64,000 nt of DNA from VXRD01 sp965242535 (GTDB taxonomy: Bacteria > Latescibacterota > UBA2968). Position 1 is the stretch's first letter, and every line of letters begins with the position of its first letter. Made by a program: the position numbers and the translations under genes. Shown here piece by piece: positions 1-7,601 of this stretch. The notes beneath the pieces are model-generated. The model did not search any database. It saw only the letters and a list, made by a program, of their open reading frames with translations, and was not told where the DNA came from. The stretch is taken from assembly GCA_965242535.1 (NCBI GenBank), contig OZ251458.1:1488001-1552000 (forward strand), given 5' to 3'.

Positions 1-292
1 CATTAACCCGTTCCAAACGCTACCGTAGGGACAACCCCCTGTGGTTGTCCTGCATTTGGATAGGCCCGGGGCCTGTCCCTACGATTGATGGGCGCATGGT
101 TGGTTGACTGCTGATCGCCGACCACTGACCACTGGCTGTCTCGCCGCTGGATTCATGGACAGGCACGGGGGCCTGGCCCTACGGGTGATGGGGTAGGATT
201 GCCTGACCACTGACCATTGACGGAAGCCACAAAAAGCACATAAGGCACAAAAGGCAAGAGACTGACTGATTCACTGATCCCTGCTTTTCGCG
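1..292. repeat. Non-coding region with REP-like hairpins
   Basis: No gene is visible here. Positions 29-50 form a hairpin with stem GGACAACC/GGTTGTCC. Around 60-85 and 155-185 are copies of the second hairpin type, with stem close to GGACAGGC/GCCTGTCC. Both types recur at many intergenic sites in the window and are normally flanked by a GTAGGGACA-like box. Low-complexity AT-richer sequence (cacaaaaggc-type words) follows up to the stop codon of the sulfatase-like gene. Confidence 0.7.
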
Positions 293-1699
293 TTACCCAC
301 CCAAATTGTACTTCCCGAGAAACGTCCGCATGGCGCGGGCTGCGTGGCGTTGTTTGTATTCCTCGAACACATCTGGGAAATCCCCAATGGCGCGGCGCGT
401 GCGTTGGATGGCTTGGGCGACCACATCGGCGGGCGGGTCGGCCAGGGGGCGTTCTTCGTCGGCATCGGCGTGCAGGTCGTACACCGCAGGCGCAGGGTCT
501 TTTGTCCCCACATCCATGTGGACGCTGTACCGATCATCCCGCACATTGAAATTCGTTCCCCACCCGGTCGTGATGTGATCCCGCGCCGGGGCGGTCCTGC
601 CCGTCGCACATGCCCAGGCGTCGAACCCGGCCATCTCCTCGTGTTCCACGGACAGCAGGTTGAGGATGGTCGGAGTGATGTCCTGATTCTGCGTCCAAAT
701 CCCCGAATGTCGCCCGCGCGGCCCATCGGGATGTCGGATGATCCAGTTGATCTGCGTATTAAAGGGATGAAGCGCGTTGCCGCCCTTGCCAAACTGGCCC
801 CTGTCCATCAACTGCGTGCCGTGATCGGACAGGAACATCACCACGGTATCGTCTCGCAAATTCAGCCGATCTATCGTTTCCAGCAAATGCCCGATCCAGC
901 GATCCACAAACGTGACATAGCCCATGTACAACGCCTTGGTGCGCTCGATTTCCGCATCGGTGGCATCGGGCACATGCAACGCGCTGTGGTGGATGTAGTC
1001 CTTCACCGCGGGATCGGAAAAATACGCATCGGCATATTGCCGGGGCGGATCCCACAATTCGTGCGGGCTGAAGCTGTCGATCCACAGGAAAAACGGCTTG
1101 TTGCGCGCATTGTCCTCCACCCATTGCGACGCCGTGCGGAACACCTGTGCGGCGAGATAATTTTCCTCGCCCTCTTGCCTGTCCAGCATATTGAGCAAGT
1201 ACTGCGCGATCACCGCGTGCTTTTTGGGATCGGCATCGCCATCCCGCACATGCGCGGCGAGATCGATGCGCGACAAGGGGCCGGAGCGGTACCCGTCTTG
1301 TTCCTGCCCGCGGATGAATCGCCATGACAAAAAGCCCCGCGTGAAATTCTGCGTGGGCTTAAACATGTGATACGTGTCTGCGACCAAACCCGTGACCACG
1401 CCCGCATCGTGCAGGCGTTCGGCGAGTGCATCCTGCTCATGCGGGATGGGATGCCAACCGCCGCCCGCGGGCTGAAGCCCCTCGTTGGCCGTGCCGAACC
1501 GCCACGGAAAAGACGGAATGCCCGTGAACACGCACCGCCGAAACGGAATCGTGGGCAAGCCCTCGGCAAAACAGCGGTCAAACACTACGCCATCTGCCGC
1601 GAGTTGATCCAAATGTGGGGTTTTCACATGGCTCAACTTCTTCCCCTCGCCGACGATATCTGCGCGAAACGTATCGCAACAAATCACCACCATATTCAT
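293..1699 (-). CDS. Sulfatase-fold hydrolase lacking the FGly cysteine
   Basis: This 468-residue protein has the alkaline phosphatase/sulfatase fold. Metal-binding signatures are visible: D9 and D14 near the N terminus (CCDTFRAD) and a late SDHG motif. In classical sulfatases the next element is C/S-x-P-S-R, whose Cys or Ser becomes formylglycine. Here the aligned segment reads T50-I-P-F-R54, so a threonine occupies the nucleophile position. It may therefore be a phosphodiesterase, phosphonate hydrolase or another esterase of the superfamily rather than a sulfate ester hydrolase. The start is the ATG at 1699, about 5 nt after GAGGAGG; a longer reading upstream has no ribosome binding site. 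No signal peptide is seen, so it is probably cytoplasmic. The fold call is firm; the substrate is unknown. Confidence 0.85.
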   Translation of the reverse strand: MNMVVICCDTFRADIVGEGKKLSHVKTPHLDQLAADGVVFDRCFAEGLPTIPFRRCVFTGIPSFPWRFGTANEGLQPAGGGWHPIPHEQDALAERLHDAGVVTGLVADTYHMFKPTQNFTRGFLSWRFIRGQEQDGYRSGPLSRIDLAAHVRDGDADPKKHAVIAQYLLNMLDRQEGEENYLAAQVFRTASQWVEDNARNKPFFLWIDSFSPHELWDPPRQYADAYFSDPAVKDYIHHSALHVPDATDAEIERTKALYMGYVTFVDRWIGHLLETIDRLNLRDDTVVMFLSDHGTQLMDRGQFGKGGNALHPFNTQINWIIRHPDGPRGRHSGIWTQNQDITPTILNLLSVEHEEMAGFDAWACATGRTAPARDHITTGWGTNFNVRDDRYSVHMDVGTKDPAPAVYDLHADADEERPLADPPADVVAQAIQRTRRAIGDFPDVFEEYKQRHAARAMRTFLGKYNLGG

Positions 1700-1794
1700 G
1701 ACATCCTCCTCGGTTGATTTTTTAATTGATACGACCAACCCACTCTACGGGAAAGGCTTATCGCAATTTTATACCAATCGTCTGAGATCGCTTA

Positions 1795-1957
1795 GAAGCC
1801 ATCTAAAAACTCGGACCGCCATTGAGATCGTCGCAAAAGCATTCGCTTTTCGCAGGTCAAAACCATACATAGCGCGAAAATAGGACGCCTTGATTCCCCC
1901 CTTCCTCGCAGGAAGGGGGGCCGGGGGGGTAGGTCCCAATAATTTTTAGATGGCTTC
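1795..1957 (+). mobile_element. MITE-like element, copy A
   Basis: This 163-bp element has near-perfect inverted ends (GAAGCCATCTAAAAA and its complement) flanked by TTA at 1792-1794 and 1958-1960. Inside are a strong hairpin (CCCCCCTTCCT/AGGAAGGGGGG) and a smaller AAAAGC/GCTTTT hairpin. It has no coding capacity. The right TTA, read on the minus strand as TAA, is the stop codon of the dienelactone hydrolase gene, so the element landed exactly in that stop codon and preserved it. Copies D and E have the same orientation; B and C are inverted. Confidence 0.9.
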
Positions 1958-2722
1958 TTAGGGCATTTTGAGCGCGCGGGCGAACAAGTCGAGCACTGCG
2001 TCCCACGATTTTTCGGCGGCGTCTTTGTGGTAATGCGTTGTGCGTTCCGGAAAGAAATAGCCGTGCAACGCGCCGCGCATGAAATCGATGCGATGCGGCA
2101 CCTCATAGCGGGTCAGTTCGGTTTTGTACAAATGCAAGTGTTCTTTGGTCGCGCCTGCGTCTCGGTCTGCCCAGCCGAAGTAGCCCTCGGCACTGAGTTC
2201 GGGAATGGCGAGATGCGGCGAGTCCGGGGCATCGGTGACGAGTTTGCCCCCGTGAATGGAGGCAAAAGCCAAAACCCGGTCGGGATATATTGCGGCGGCA
2301 AAAAGCGCGTGCCGACCGCCCATGCATGTGCCGATAGAACCGACCCGATGGGCATTGGCTTGGGGTTCGTTTCTGTCGAGATGCCGCAACAAAGCCCCCG
2401 TGTCTTGAATGACCATCGCGTTGGTCGTGCTGGCGTTGAGGTTCATCGGATGCAGCGGATCCGTCTTGTCGAGCGCGAGATCGCCGCGCATGAATTTCGC
2501 AGGGTCATAAGACGGATTGCCCATGCGGTAAAACAGCGATGGGAGAACCGCGTAATACCCCGCGTGGCACAAGCGACGGCACATGGTTTTGATTTCGCCG
2601 CGAACGCCAAAAATGTCGAAGTAGAAAATCACAACGGGATGCGGCCCGTCGCCTTCTGGATGAAACACATAGGCAGGCATCACGCCATCAGAAGTCGCAA
2701 CATCAATGGTTTTCTCAATCAT
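1958..2722 (-). CDS. Dienelactone hydrolase family protein
   Basis: This 254-residue alpha/beta hydrolase belongs to the dienelactone hydrolase family, which opens lactones or cleaves esters using a Cys-Asp-His triad. The nucleophile is C133 in the elbow G-T-C-M-G-G. H220 in the segment GALHGY is the likely catalytic histidine, and an aspartate near 186-188 (WADRD) could complete the triad. It has no signal peptide, which suggests a cytosolic enzyme, and its length is typical for the family. I chose the ATG at 2722 because AGGGGG precedes it at good spacing; an ATG five codons upstream overlaps that site. The stop codon comes from the target duplication of MITE copy A. The physiological substrate cannot be inferred. 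Confidence 0.88.
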   Translation of the reverse strand: MIEKTIDVATSDGVMPAYVFHPEGDGPHPVVIFYFDIFGVRGEIKTMCRRLCHAGYYAVLPSLFYRMGNPSYDPAKFMRGDLALDKTDPLHPMNLNASTTNAMVIQDTGALLRHLDRNEPQANAHRVGSIGTCMGGRHALFAAAIYPDRVLAFASIHGGKLVTDAPDSPHLAIPELSAEGYFGWADRDAGATKEHLHLYKTELTRYEVPHRIDFMRGALHGYFFPERTTHYHKDAAEKSWDAVLDLFARALKMP

Positions 2723-2867
2723 ATCGTTCCCCCTCATCCAAAAAAACCGCTGCTTTCACCCGCGCCAAATATCGACACGCGACGATTGTCGGTAGCCCCG
2801 CGACGAAAAAAATTCATCGGAATTTCAATTTTTCAAGAGCGTGACGGACGTGATACCGTACGTCAAT

Positions 2868-3231
2868 TAAGCCATCGCCGAACGTGCCATCCCAAAAGTC
2901 CATCAACGAAAGCCATCAAGCACAGCGCGCAAGTCCGTCTCGCAACCAATATCCATTTTGCAATCCACTTTGCAGGCCAACGCATGTCGTACTACTACAA
3001 AAGCGATTCGCGCTGTGCCTAGCCCCTCGGCGCATGAGAGCGGCATTTTTGAACTGCTCGGGCAGTTGTACCCCGCTCGCCTACTTTTCTTCAGACGCTT
3101 ATTCGCGTCTTCTCTGTTGACAAAAAGTAGGTCGCCGCACGCCGTAGGCACAGGCGTAGCCAACGCATCGAAGGCAACCAACGAGGCTGTAGGACCAAAG
3201 TTTTAGAAAAGCGAGTCATGCAGGTGCTGAT
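2868..3231 (+). repeat. Long dispersed repeat (LR), truncated copy 1
   Basis: This stretch is highly similar to 41655-42010 (same orientation) and to 48004-48290 (inverted). It holds a nested palindrome: outer arms CCTACTTTT/AAAAAGTAGG near 3080-3130 and an inner AGACGC/GCGTCT stem. It carries a short insertion near 3050-3078 that copy 2 lacks. The right end runs into the last codons of the methyltransferase gene. It codes for nothing convincing. The 493-bp gap between the hydrolase and the methyltransferase otherwise shows no gene. Confidence 0.75.
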
Positions 3232-4256
3232 GCGATTTCGTTCTCCAATCGTCGCAACCTGCTGTCGCCTAAAAGATCGAGTTGTTCCGCCGGGAGTTCG
3301 GGCCGTTTCCGCTGTTGCAGGGCTTCGCGCATGTTCTCGGCAATGGCGCGGACGACGGGGATGGCGACGCTATTGCCCGTCTGTTTCCGCAGTTGTGTGA
3401 TGTTGACCGCGATCTCAAAATTTTCGGGGAAGCCCTGTAAGCGCAAGAGTTCTCGCGCCGACGGGCGGCGGATGCCATTGACCAAGAGGTAGTTGTAAGA
3501 CGCGCCTGCGCGCAACGCGCATGAGAACGGCAGGATCGAGACATTGCCGCCCTTATTTTCGTGCCAGATCGAGGGATAAAACGGCGCGACCTTGCACTTT
3601 TTTATGCGGGACTTTTGGATTCTCGCAGACGCAAAAAAACGGGCATCGATCTCGTCATCCGGCTCCAAAACCTCCGACAAGGGCTTGTAAGCCCCGTTTC
3701 CCATTGGAAACGCAAAGGCGATGGGATCGCGGAATCCGACGATAAAAATCCGCTCTCGCTTTTGGGGCAATCCAAAATCGAGCGCGTTCAAAATTTGGTG
3801 GTAGATCGCATAGCCCAGCTTTTGCAGGCGGTCACGGATGATCGAAAACGTCCTGCCCTTGTCGTGACTCGCCAACTGCTTCACGTTTTCGAGCAAAAAC
3901 GCCGCGGGTCGTTTGGCGCGCAAAATGCGTTCTATCTCAAAAAACAGCGTGCCCCGCGTATCGTCAAACCCCTGCTTGTTGCCGATGATGCTAAACGGTT
4001 GGCACGGGAAGCCGGCCAGCAAAACATCGTGGTCTGGAATTGAGCGCGCGTCAATTTGGGCAATGTCGCCGGCGGGCATATCGCCGAAATTGTGATAATA
4101 GGTCTGCTGGGCGGCTTTGTCCCACTCCGAACTAAACACACACGCGCCGCCCAAGTCTTCAAACGGAATCCGCATGCCGCCGATGCCGGCGAATAAATCG
4201 ATGAACGTCCAGTTGTCCTTGAACGCCACCGCAGCCGCTGACTTCGCCTCACCCAT
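3216..4256 (-). CDS. DNA (cytosine-5-)-methyltransferase
   Basis: This 346-residue enzyme transfers a methyl group from S-adenosylmethionine to cytosine C5 in DNA. The diagnostic motifs appear in order: motif I FAGIGG (about residue 23), motif IV GFPCQPFS with the catalytic cysteine C85, motif VI ENVK, motif VIII QKRERIFIVGF and motif X GNSVAIPV. The size matches single-domain type II methyltransferases. No cognate restriction endonuclease gene is seen nearby, so it is either an orphan epigenetic methylase or a solitary remnant. Two small genes of unknown function lie upstream on the same strand. The last five codons and the stop fall within the end of repeat LR copy 1. Alternative starts are ATG 4271 or GTG 4307; 4256 has GGAG upstream. 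Confidence 0.92.
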   Translation of the reverse strand: MGEAKSAAAVAFKDNWTFIDLFAGIGGMRIPFEDLGGACVFSSEWDKAAQQTYYHNFGDMPAGDIAQIDARSIPDHDVLLAGFPCQPFSIIGNKQGFDDTRGTLFFEIERILRAKRPAAFLLENVKQLASHDKGRTFSIIRDRLQKLGYAIYHQILNALDFGLPQKRERIFIVGFRDPIAFAFPMGNGAYKPLSEVLEPDDEIDARFFASARIQKSRIKKCKVAPFYPSIWHENKGGNVSILPFSCALRAGASYNYLLVNGIRRPSARELLRLQGFPENFEIAVNITQLRKQTGNSVAIPVVRAIAENMREALQQRKRPELPAEQLDLLGDSRLRRLENEIASAPA

Positions 4257-4336
4257 TGTCACTGTCTCCATTCGCTCGATGCCGTGCGTTTTTCCGGTGC
4301 CGGGCACGGGTCAATCCAGTGGGCCTACATCCGCGT

Positions 4337-4612
4337 TCAGTGCGGTCTCGCCCCGCGTTCGTATTCCGCCACTTCTTCGGCGGATTCTTCGGCCATTGTG
4401 ATCAGTTCTTCGGCGTCCTTCATCAATTTGAGGTGCTTCGCTCTTTCCTCATCCGTCAATGGACGGCCTTCGCTTCGCGCGCGTGCTTTCGCTTCTGCGA
4501 TCAGGGTTTTTGCGCGCTTCCTGAGCTGCCGCGCTCTCGCGGGGTTGCGTTTGATTTTCTCTCGAGTCTTTCTGCCGGATCGCTCGATGCGGCGGCGTTC
4601 CTGTCGGGTCAC
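4337..4612 (-). CDS. Small, highly charged hypothetical protein
   Basis: This 91-residue protein is rich in Arg, Lys and Glu and probably largely helical, with a very basic N-terminal half and an acidic C-terminal half. It starts at a GTG directly preceded by an excellent site (AAGGAGG, 6 nt spacing), the main reason to accept it as real. It lies 80 bp upstream of the cytosine methyltransferase on the same strand and could be co-transcribed with it. I recognise no family. A nucleic-acid-binding role would fit the composition but is only a guess. Confidence 0.6.
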   Translation of the reverse strand: MTRQERRRIERSGRKTREKIKRNPARARQLRKRAKTLIAEAKARARSEGRPLTDEERAKHLKLMKDAEELITMAEESAEEVAEYERGARPH

Positions 4613-4765
4613 TGCTTTCCTCCTTTCGCGCTTTAGACGCGCCTTTCATCGGTTTGACGAGTGCGATGAAGCCGCGCATTCATCACACTCGTGATGATAC
4701 CCTCGATCCGCGAGATGCGATCTCCGCACTCGGGAATCCCTTTCTTTCGACAACAACGGGGCGGA

Positions 4766-5179
4766 TCAACTCGAGATGATCCCGCCCTGTGGGCTGCCGC
4801 CGCCTGTGATTCCGCCTTGCCCGGTCAATCCCCCGGGCATCGCGCCTGGGACGACGAGGCGAGAGGATTCTTGACGGCGGTATTCTTTCGCCTCTTCGAC
4901 CATCTGGTCAACGGCATCTTGGATGGCTTGGGGGAACTTCTCCAGAGCCTCCCGCAGAGAAGACGCTTCGATGGGCGTGGAGACCGGCAAAGGCCCCATT
5001 TGGGAGATGATCTGCGTGGAGCCGATGTATTGCACGGGACGGCCGATGTCGTCCGTGCCATCGGCATTGATCGGGATGAGCCGCCGAATCGTGGCGACGC
5101 GCAAATCCGTGATGGATTCCTCTCGATAGAGGTTGGCTTGATCGACTTTGATCTGGTCGAGTGGCAACTGGTCGTTCAT
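4766..5179 (-). CDS. Conserved hypothetical protein with Gly-rich tail
   Basis: This 137-residue protein has a structured N-terminal part of about 105 residues and a C-terminal tail rich in Gly and Pro (GGGSPQGG-like). Its start is the ATG at 5179 with GGAG 8 nt upstream. The core contains a YIGSTQ segment and a helix with paired acidic and Gln residues (EKFPQAIQDAVDQM). No signal peptide or membrane segment is present. I do not recognise the family. It is the first gene of a possible minus-strand run that continues through the small charged gene to the methyltransferase, with gaps of 153 and 80 bp. Confidence 0.65.
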   Translation of the reverse strand: MNDQLPLDQIKVDQANLYREESITDLRVATIRRLIPINADGTDDIGRPVQYIGSTQIISQMGPLPVSTPIEASSLREALEKFPQAIQDAVDQMVEEAKEYRRQESSRLVVPGAMPGGLTGQGGITGGGSPQGGIISS

Positions 5180-5239
5180 TGAGATTCTCCGTAGGAAACG
5201 AGTCGAAAATCGCGGGCAGGCGAATCCCACCCGCAAACG

Positions 5240-5500
5240 GCGACAATATAGGGGAAGGGAGACGGGAGACGCAAGAGGGACGGGAGAGGGGAGACGGGAG
5301 AGGGGAGACGGGAGAGGGAAGAAGCAATCGCAATCGTAGGGACAGGCCCCTGTGCCTGTCCGAAGATACAAGATGGGGTTAGCCACGAGCGGGGTACAAC
5401 TGGCACCGCCAGTTCAAAGGCACAAAAGCACAAAAAGGCGATGCCCCGTGCTCGGCCAAAGATACAAGAGGGGAGACGGAAAGAGGGCGAGCCGTGTGTA
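5240..5500. repeat. REP hairpin with adjacent 7-bp purine-rich repeat
   Basis: From about 5255 to 5325 there is a tandem array of GGGAGAC/GGGAGAG words. It is followed by a REP-type hairpin around 5337-5362 (GTAGGGACAGGCCCC, then a complementary GCCTGTCC) and the GAAGATACAAG tail seen at other copies. Short degenerate words derived from the same family continue to about 5500. The 479-bp gap up to the PhyH stop at 5659 contains no supported gene. Confidence 0.7.
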
Positions 5501-5658
5501 GGGGCGATGCCCCTTATGGCAACTCCGTTCGCAAGGCGAATTTTTCTTTGGGTGTGCCCGCGTGTTTCAGGATGTCCGGATGCGCTTTGTACAACCGCTG
5601 TGCTACGGCCCGGCCTTGTGCGTACACATCGTTCTGTGGATCGGCGCAACGCCCGCGC

Positions 5659-6477
5659 TCAAACGTGGGGGCATTCAAAATTTAGGCCATCCATGATCAC
5701 CTCGATCTGATCGCGCGGCTTGAAATAATCGGTCGCCGTATAATGCGCGCCCATGTCGCCCATCAATCGCCGGCGGCGGGGCGTCATGCGCGCTAGCACC
5801 TCATCTGGGCACGTCTCGTAATCATAGGGCCGGCACCACATCTGCCCGTACCGAAACGTGATGCTGCGCCGCACCACATCCGAGTGATTGGCCGCGACCG
5901 CGTGCCACATTGTGTTTGGAAAAATCGCGCAATCGCCTGCTTCGGCGATCAGTTGAATCGCCCCCGGCGGCGTTTCACCGCGCGACAATTTGGGCATGGG
6001 GCGGCGATGGCTGCCGGGCACCACGCAGAAGTTGGCGCGATTTTCACGGGGGATATCGGTCAGGAAGAACTGGATTTTGAAATTCAGCGGCAAGCTGTCC
6101 GGCGCGACCCGAACTTGCGCCAACGAACGCCCGGCATCGGTGTGCCAGCCGAGCAGATTATTGGCCTTGTCGCTTGGGTAGCGCACGTAAATCTGCGATC
6201 CCATGATCTGGAGATAGGGCCCCATCAGGTCGAGGATGATGCCGAACAAATTGGGGTGGTCCATCAACCCATCGATCTCGCCCGTGCGAAAAAGGGTTTG
6301 AATGATCGTATAAACCCCCTTCTCGCGCACCTCGGGATTTTCCTCCTCGTACCGCGCGATCACGTCATTGGCCGCGTGGAGATAGGCCGCGGCTTCGGCT
6401 TTGGGAATCACATTCTTCAAATGCAAATAGCCCTGCTCATGCCACTGTTGCCGCATCGTTTTGGTCAACCGGTTCAT
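5659..6477 (-). CDS. PhyH family Fe(II)/2-oxoglutarate dioxygenase
   Basis: This 272-residue enzyme is of the phytanoyl-CoA dioxygenase family, which couples oxidative decarboxylation of 2-oxoglutarate to substrate hydroxylation. The iron triad is visible: H112-x-D114 in GWHTDAG and distal H192 in MWHAVAANHS, followed by R203/R204 for 2-oxoglutarate binding. PGSHRRP between them is the usual family loop. The start is ATG 6477, 5 nt after GGAGG; an in-frame ATG four codons earlier overlaps the ribosome binding site. The protein is soluble. It lies 55 bp downstream of the triple-DUF433 gene on the same strand. The substrate cannot be predicted. Confidence 0.9.
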   Translation of the reverse strand: MNRLTKTMRQQWHEQGYLHLKNVIPKAEAAAYLHAANDVIARYEEENPEVREKGVYTIIQTLFRTGEIDGLMDHPNLFGIILDLMGPYLQIMGSQIYVRYPSDKANNLLGWHTDAGRSLAQVRVAPDSLPLNFKIQFFLTDIPRENRANFCVVPGSHRRPMPKLSRGETPPGAIQLIAEAGDCAIFPNTMWHAVAANHSDVVRRSITFRYGQMWCRPYDYETCPDEVLARMTPRRRRLMGDMGAHYTATDYFKPRDQIEVIMDGLNFECPHV

Positions 6478-6531
6478 TTGATCCTCCAATTAAATGATGA
6501 CGTGTCTCGAGCAATTATCGCGTCCGCCCCG

Positions 6532-7284
6532 TCACCTCTTCGATTTCCCCGTTATCTTTCCAAATGCCGCGCGTTCGCCCATCGGTTCTCGGGGAGGGAT
6601 CTCGAGGGTCACGCTGTCAAAGGGTTTGAAGAGCGCATGGCCCTCTTTCTCCAAAACTTTCTGAGCCATTTTGAGGATCGCCACCAACTGTTCCGGACTC
6701 GCGGATGGAAATTCGTAATAAAAATCTTTCAGGCTATATGCGGCGGCCAAGCAGTCAAACAGATTTTTAATCGGCAACCGCGTGCCCATAAATACTGGCG
6801 TTCCACCCATAATTTTTCGGTCGCTGTGAAAAACGCGGTTCGGAGATTTATAGGCTTTCCGCTCCAGAATATCCCGGGCCATTTCGAGCGCGGCATACGC
6901 CTGCTCTCGCAACACAGTCGGAAAATCGTAATGAAAATCCTTCAGGTTATCGCCCTTGATCAAGTAGATAAACAAGTTCTTCACCGGCACGCGGGTCCCC
7001 ACAAAAACGGGCGTATCGCCCGCGCCCTTCGCGTTGATGTGAATGACGCCACTCGTTTTTTTCTGCACTTGTTTTTGGAGTGCGTTCAGTGCTTGATCGA
7101 GACTCACTGATGGGAAGTGATCCATGAATAGGGGCAGACTGTGCCCCTTTTTGAGGCTGTCAAACAACTTTTGCATCGGCACATCCGTTCCCTCAAAAAA
7201 GGAGCCGGGGCCTACGCACTCATCGGAACTGTGAAAAACGCCATCCTCAATCGCAATGACCGCGCTTTCGCTCGTCTGTGCCAT
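6532..7284 (-). CDS. Protein with three tandem DUF433 domains
   Basis: This 250-residue protein contains three consecutive DUF433 units at roughly residues 16-73, 80-142 and 150-213. Units 2 and 3 carry the family signature (GTPVFxGTRxP, then a KNLF helix and a DFxxxFP segment); unit 1 is divergent (FFEGTDVP). DUF433 is a small winged-helix-like domain usually found as a single ~75-residue protein and often acts as antitoxin to PIN-like DUF5615 toxins; no such partner is seen here. A basic tail ends the protein. The start is ATG 7284, with GAGG about 9 nt upstream. A decayed paralogue of the small FGPRWN protein overlaps this start. A DNA-binding regulatory role is an inference from the fold. 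Confidence 0.8.
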   Translation of the reverse strand: MAQTSESAVIAIEDGVFHSSDECVGPGSFFEGTDVPMQKLFDSLKKGHSLPLFMDHFPSVSLDQALNALQKQVQKKTSGVIHINAKGAGDTPVFVGTRVPVKNLFIYLIKGDNLKDFHYDFPTVLREQAYAALEMARDILERKAYKSPNRVFHSDRKIMGGTPVFMGTRLPIKNLFDCLAAAYSLKDFYYEFPSASPEQLVAILKMAQKVLEKEGHALFKPFDSVTLEIPPREPMGERAAFGKITGKSKR

Positions 7285-7401
7285 CGCCAATATCCTCGCA
7301 CTGCTTTCGCCATTTCGCCAATTCGTTCCACCGCGGGCCGAACACATGCTCGAAGTCCAAGTCTCTCAATCATCTCGTCTCGGTTTTTTTAGCCATCTCT
7401 C
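7247..7401 (-). pseudogene. Frameshifted remnant of the FGPRWN small protein
   Basis: In one minus-strand frame, 7369-7247 reads LDFEHVFGPRWNELAK and ends with IGDGTDERK before a stop. This matches the LDFKPVFGPRWNE...IGDDTND stretch of the small gene at 8265-8468, and the DNA is also clearly similar. The upstream part continues in another frame (DEMIERL-like), next to a run of seven A residues, so at least one frameshift separates the halves. It overlaps the start of the triple-DUF433 gene by about 38 nt. It could be a short intact gene with an unusual start, but decay is more likely. Confidence 0.5.
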
Positions 7402-7601
7402 GGTCGTTGTTCGGGTTGCACATTTTTATTCGATTGGCGGGACGAATTGGACAGATCGGACATAGGTGTTCTGCCTTGTCCTTTAGGAGGGGCGGGACGA
7501 GGGCCACCTGTGTTTTCCTTCCAACCTCTTTTTTCTACTGATTCTGTCAAAAGTGGACCTTGCCGCACGCTTGAGCGCGAGGGGGCTTGTGACTTATTCA
7601 T
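7389..7601 (-). CDS. Small Pro/Arg-rich hypothetical protein
   Basis: This 70-residue protein has low complexity, with many Pro, Arg, Ser and Gly residues (PRPAPPKGQGR) and no hydrophobic segment, so it is probably disordered. The start ATG 7601 lies 8 nt after AAGGAG. It overlaps the last codons of the DUF6338-like membrane gene by 8 nt, which indicates translational coupling. As the third member of a tightly overlapping chain (67 aa, 224 aa, 70 aa), it may be an accessory of the membrane protein. No family is recognised. Confidence 0.6.
   Translation of the reverse strand: MNKSQAPSRSSVRQGPLLTESVEKRGWKENTGGPRPAPPKGQGRTPMSDLSNSSRQSNKNVQPEQRPRDG

Noticed and set aside
344..1327. Long plus-strand open frame opposite the sulfatase-like gene
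   Set aside because: It mirrors the codon structure of the real gene, has no ribosome binding site and encodes no recognisable domain.
2027..3022. Plus-strand frame across the hydrolase gene and repeat LR copy 1
   Set aside because: It is antisense to the dienelactone hydrolase and then runs through a non-coding repeat; no domain or ribosome binding site.
5884..7110. 408-codon plus-strand frame across PhyH and DUF433 genes
   Set aside because: It runs antisense to two well-supported genes and has no family features; a high-GC shadow frame.
6532..7284. Toxin-antitoxin locus based on DUF433
   Set aside because: No DUF5615/PIN-type toxin gene adjoins the protein, so a toxin-antitoxin call is unsupported.
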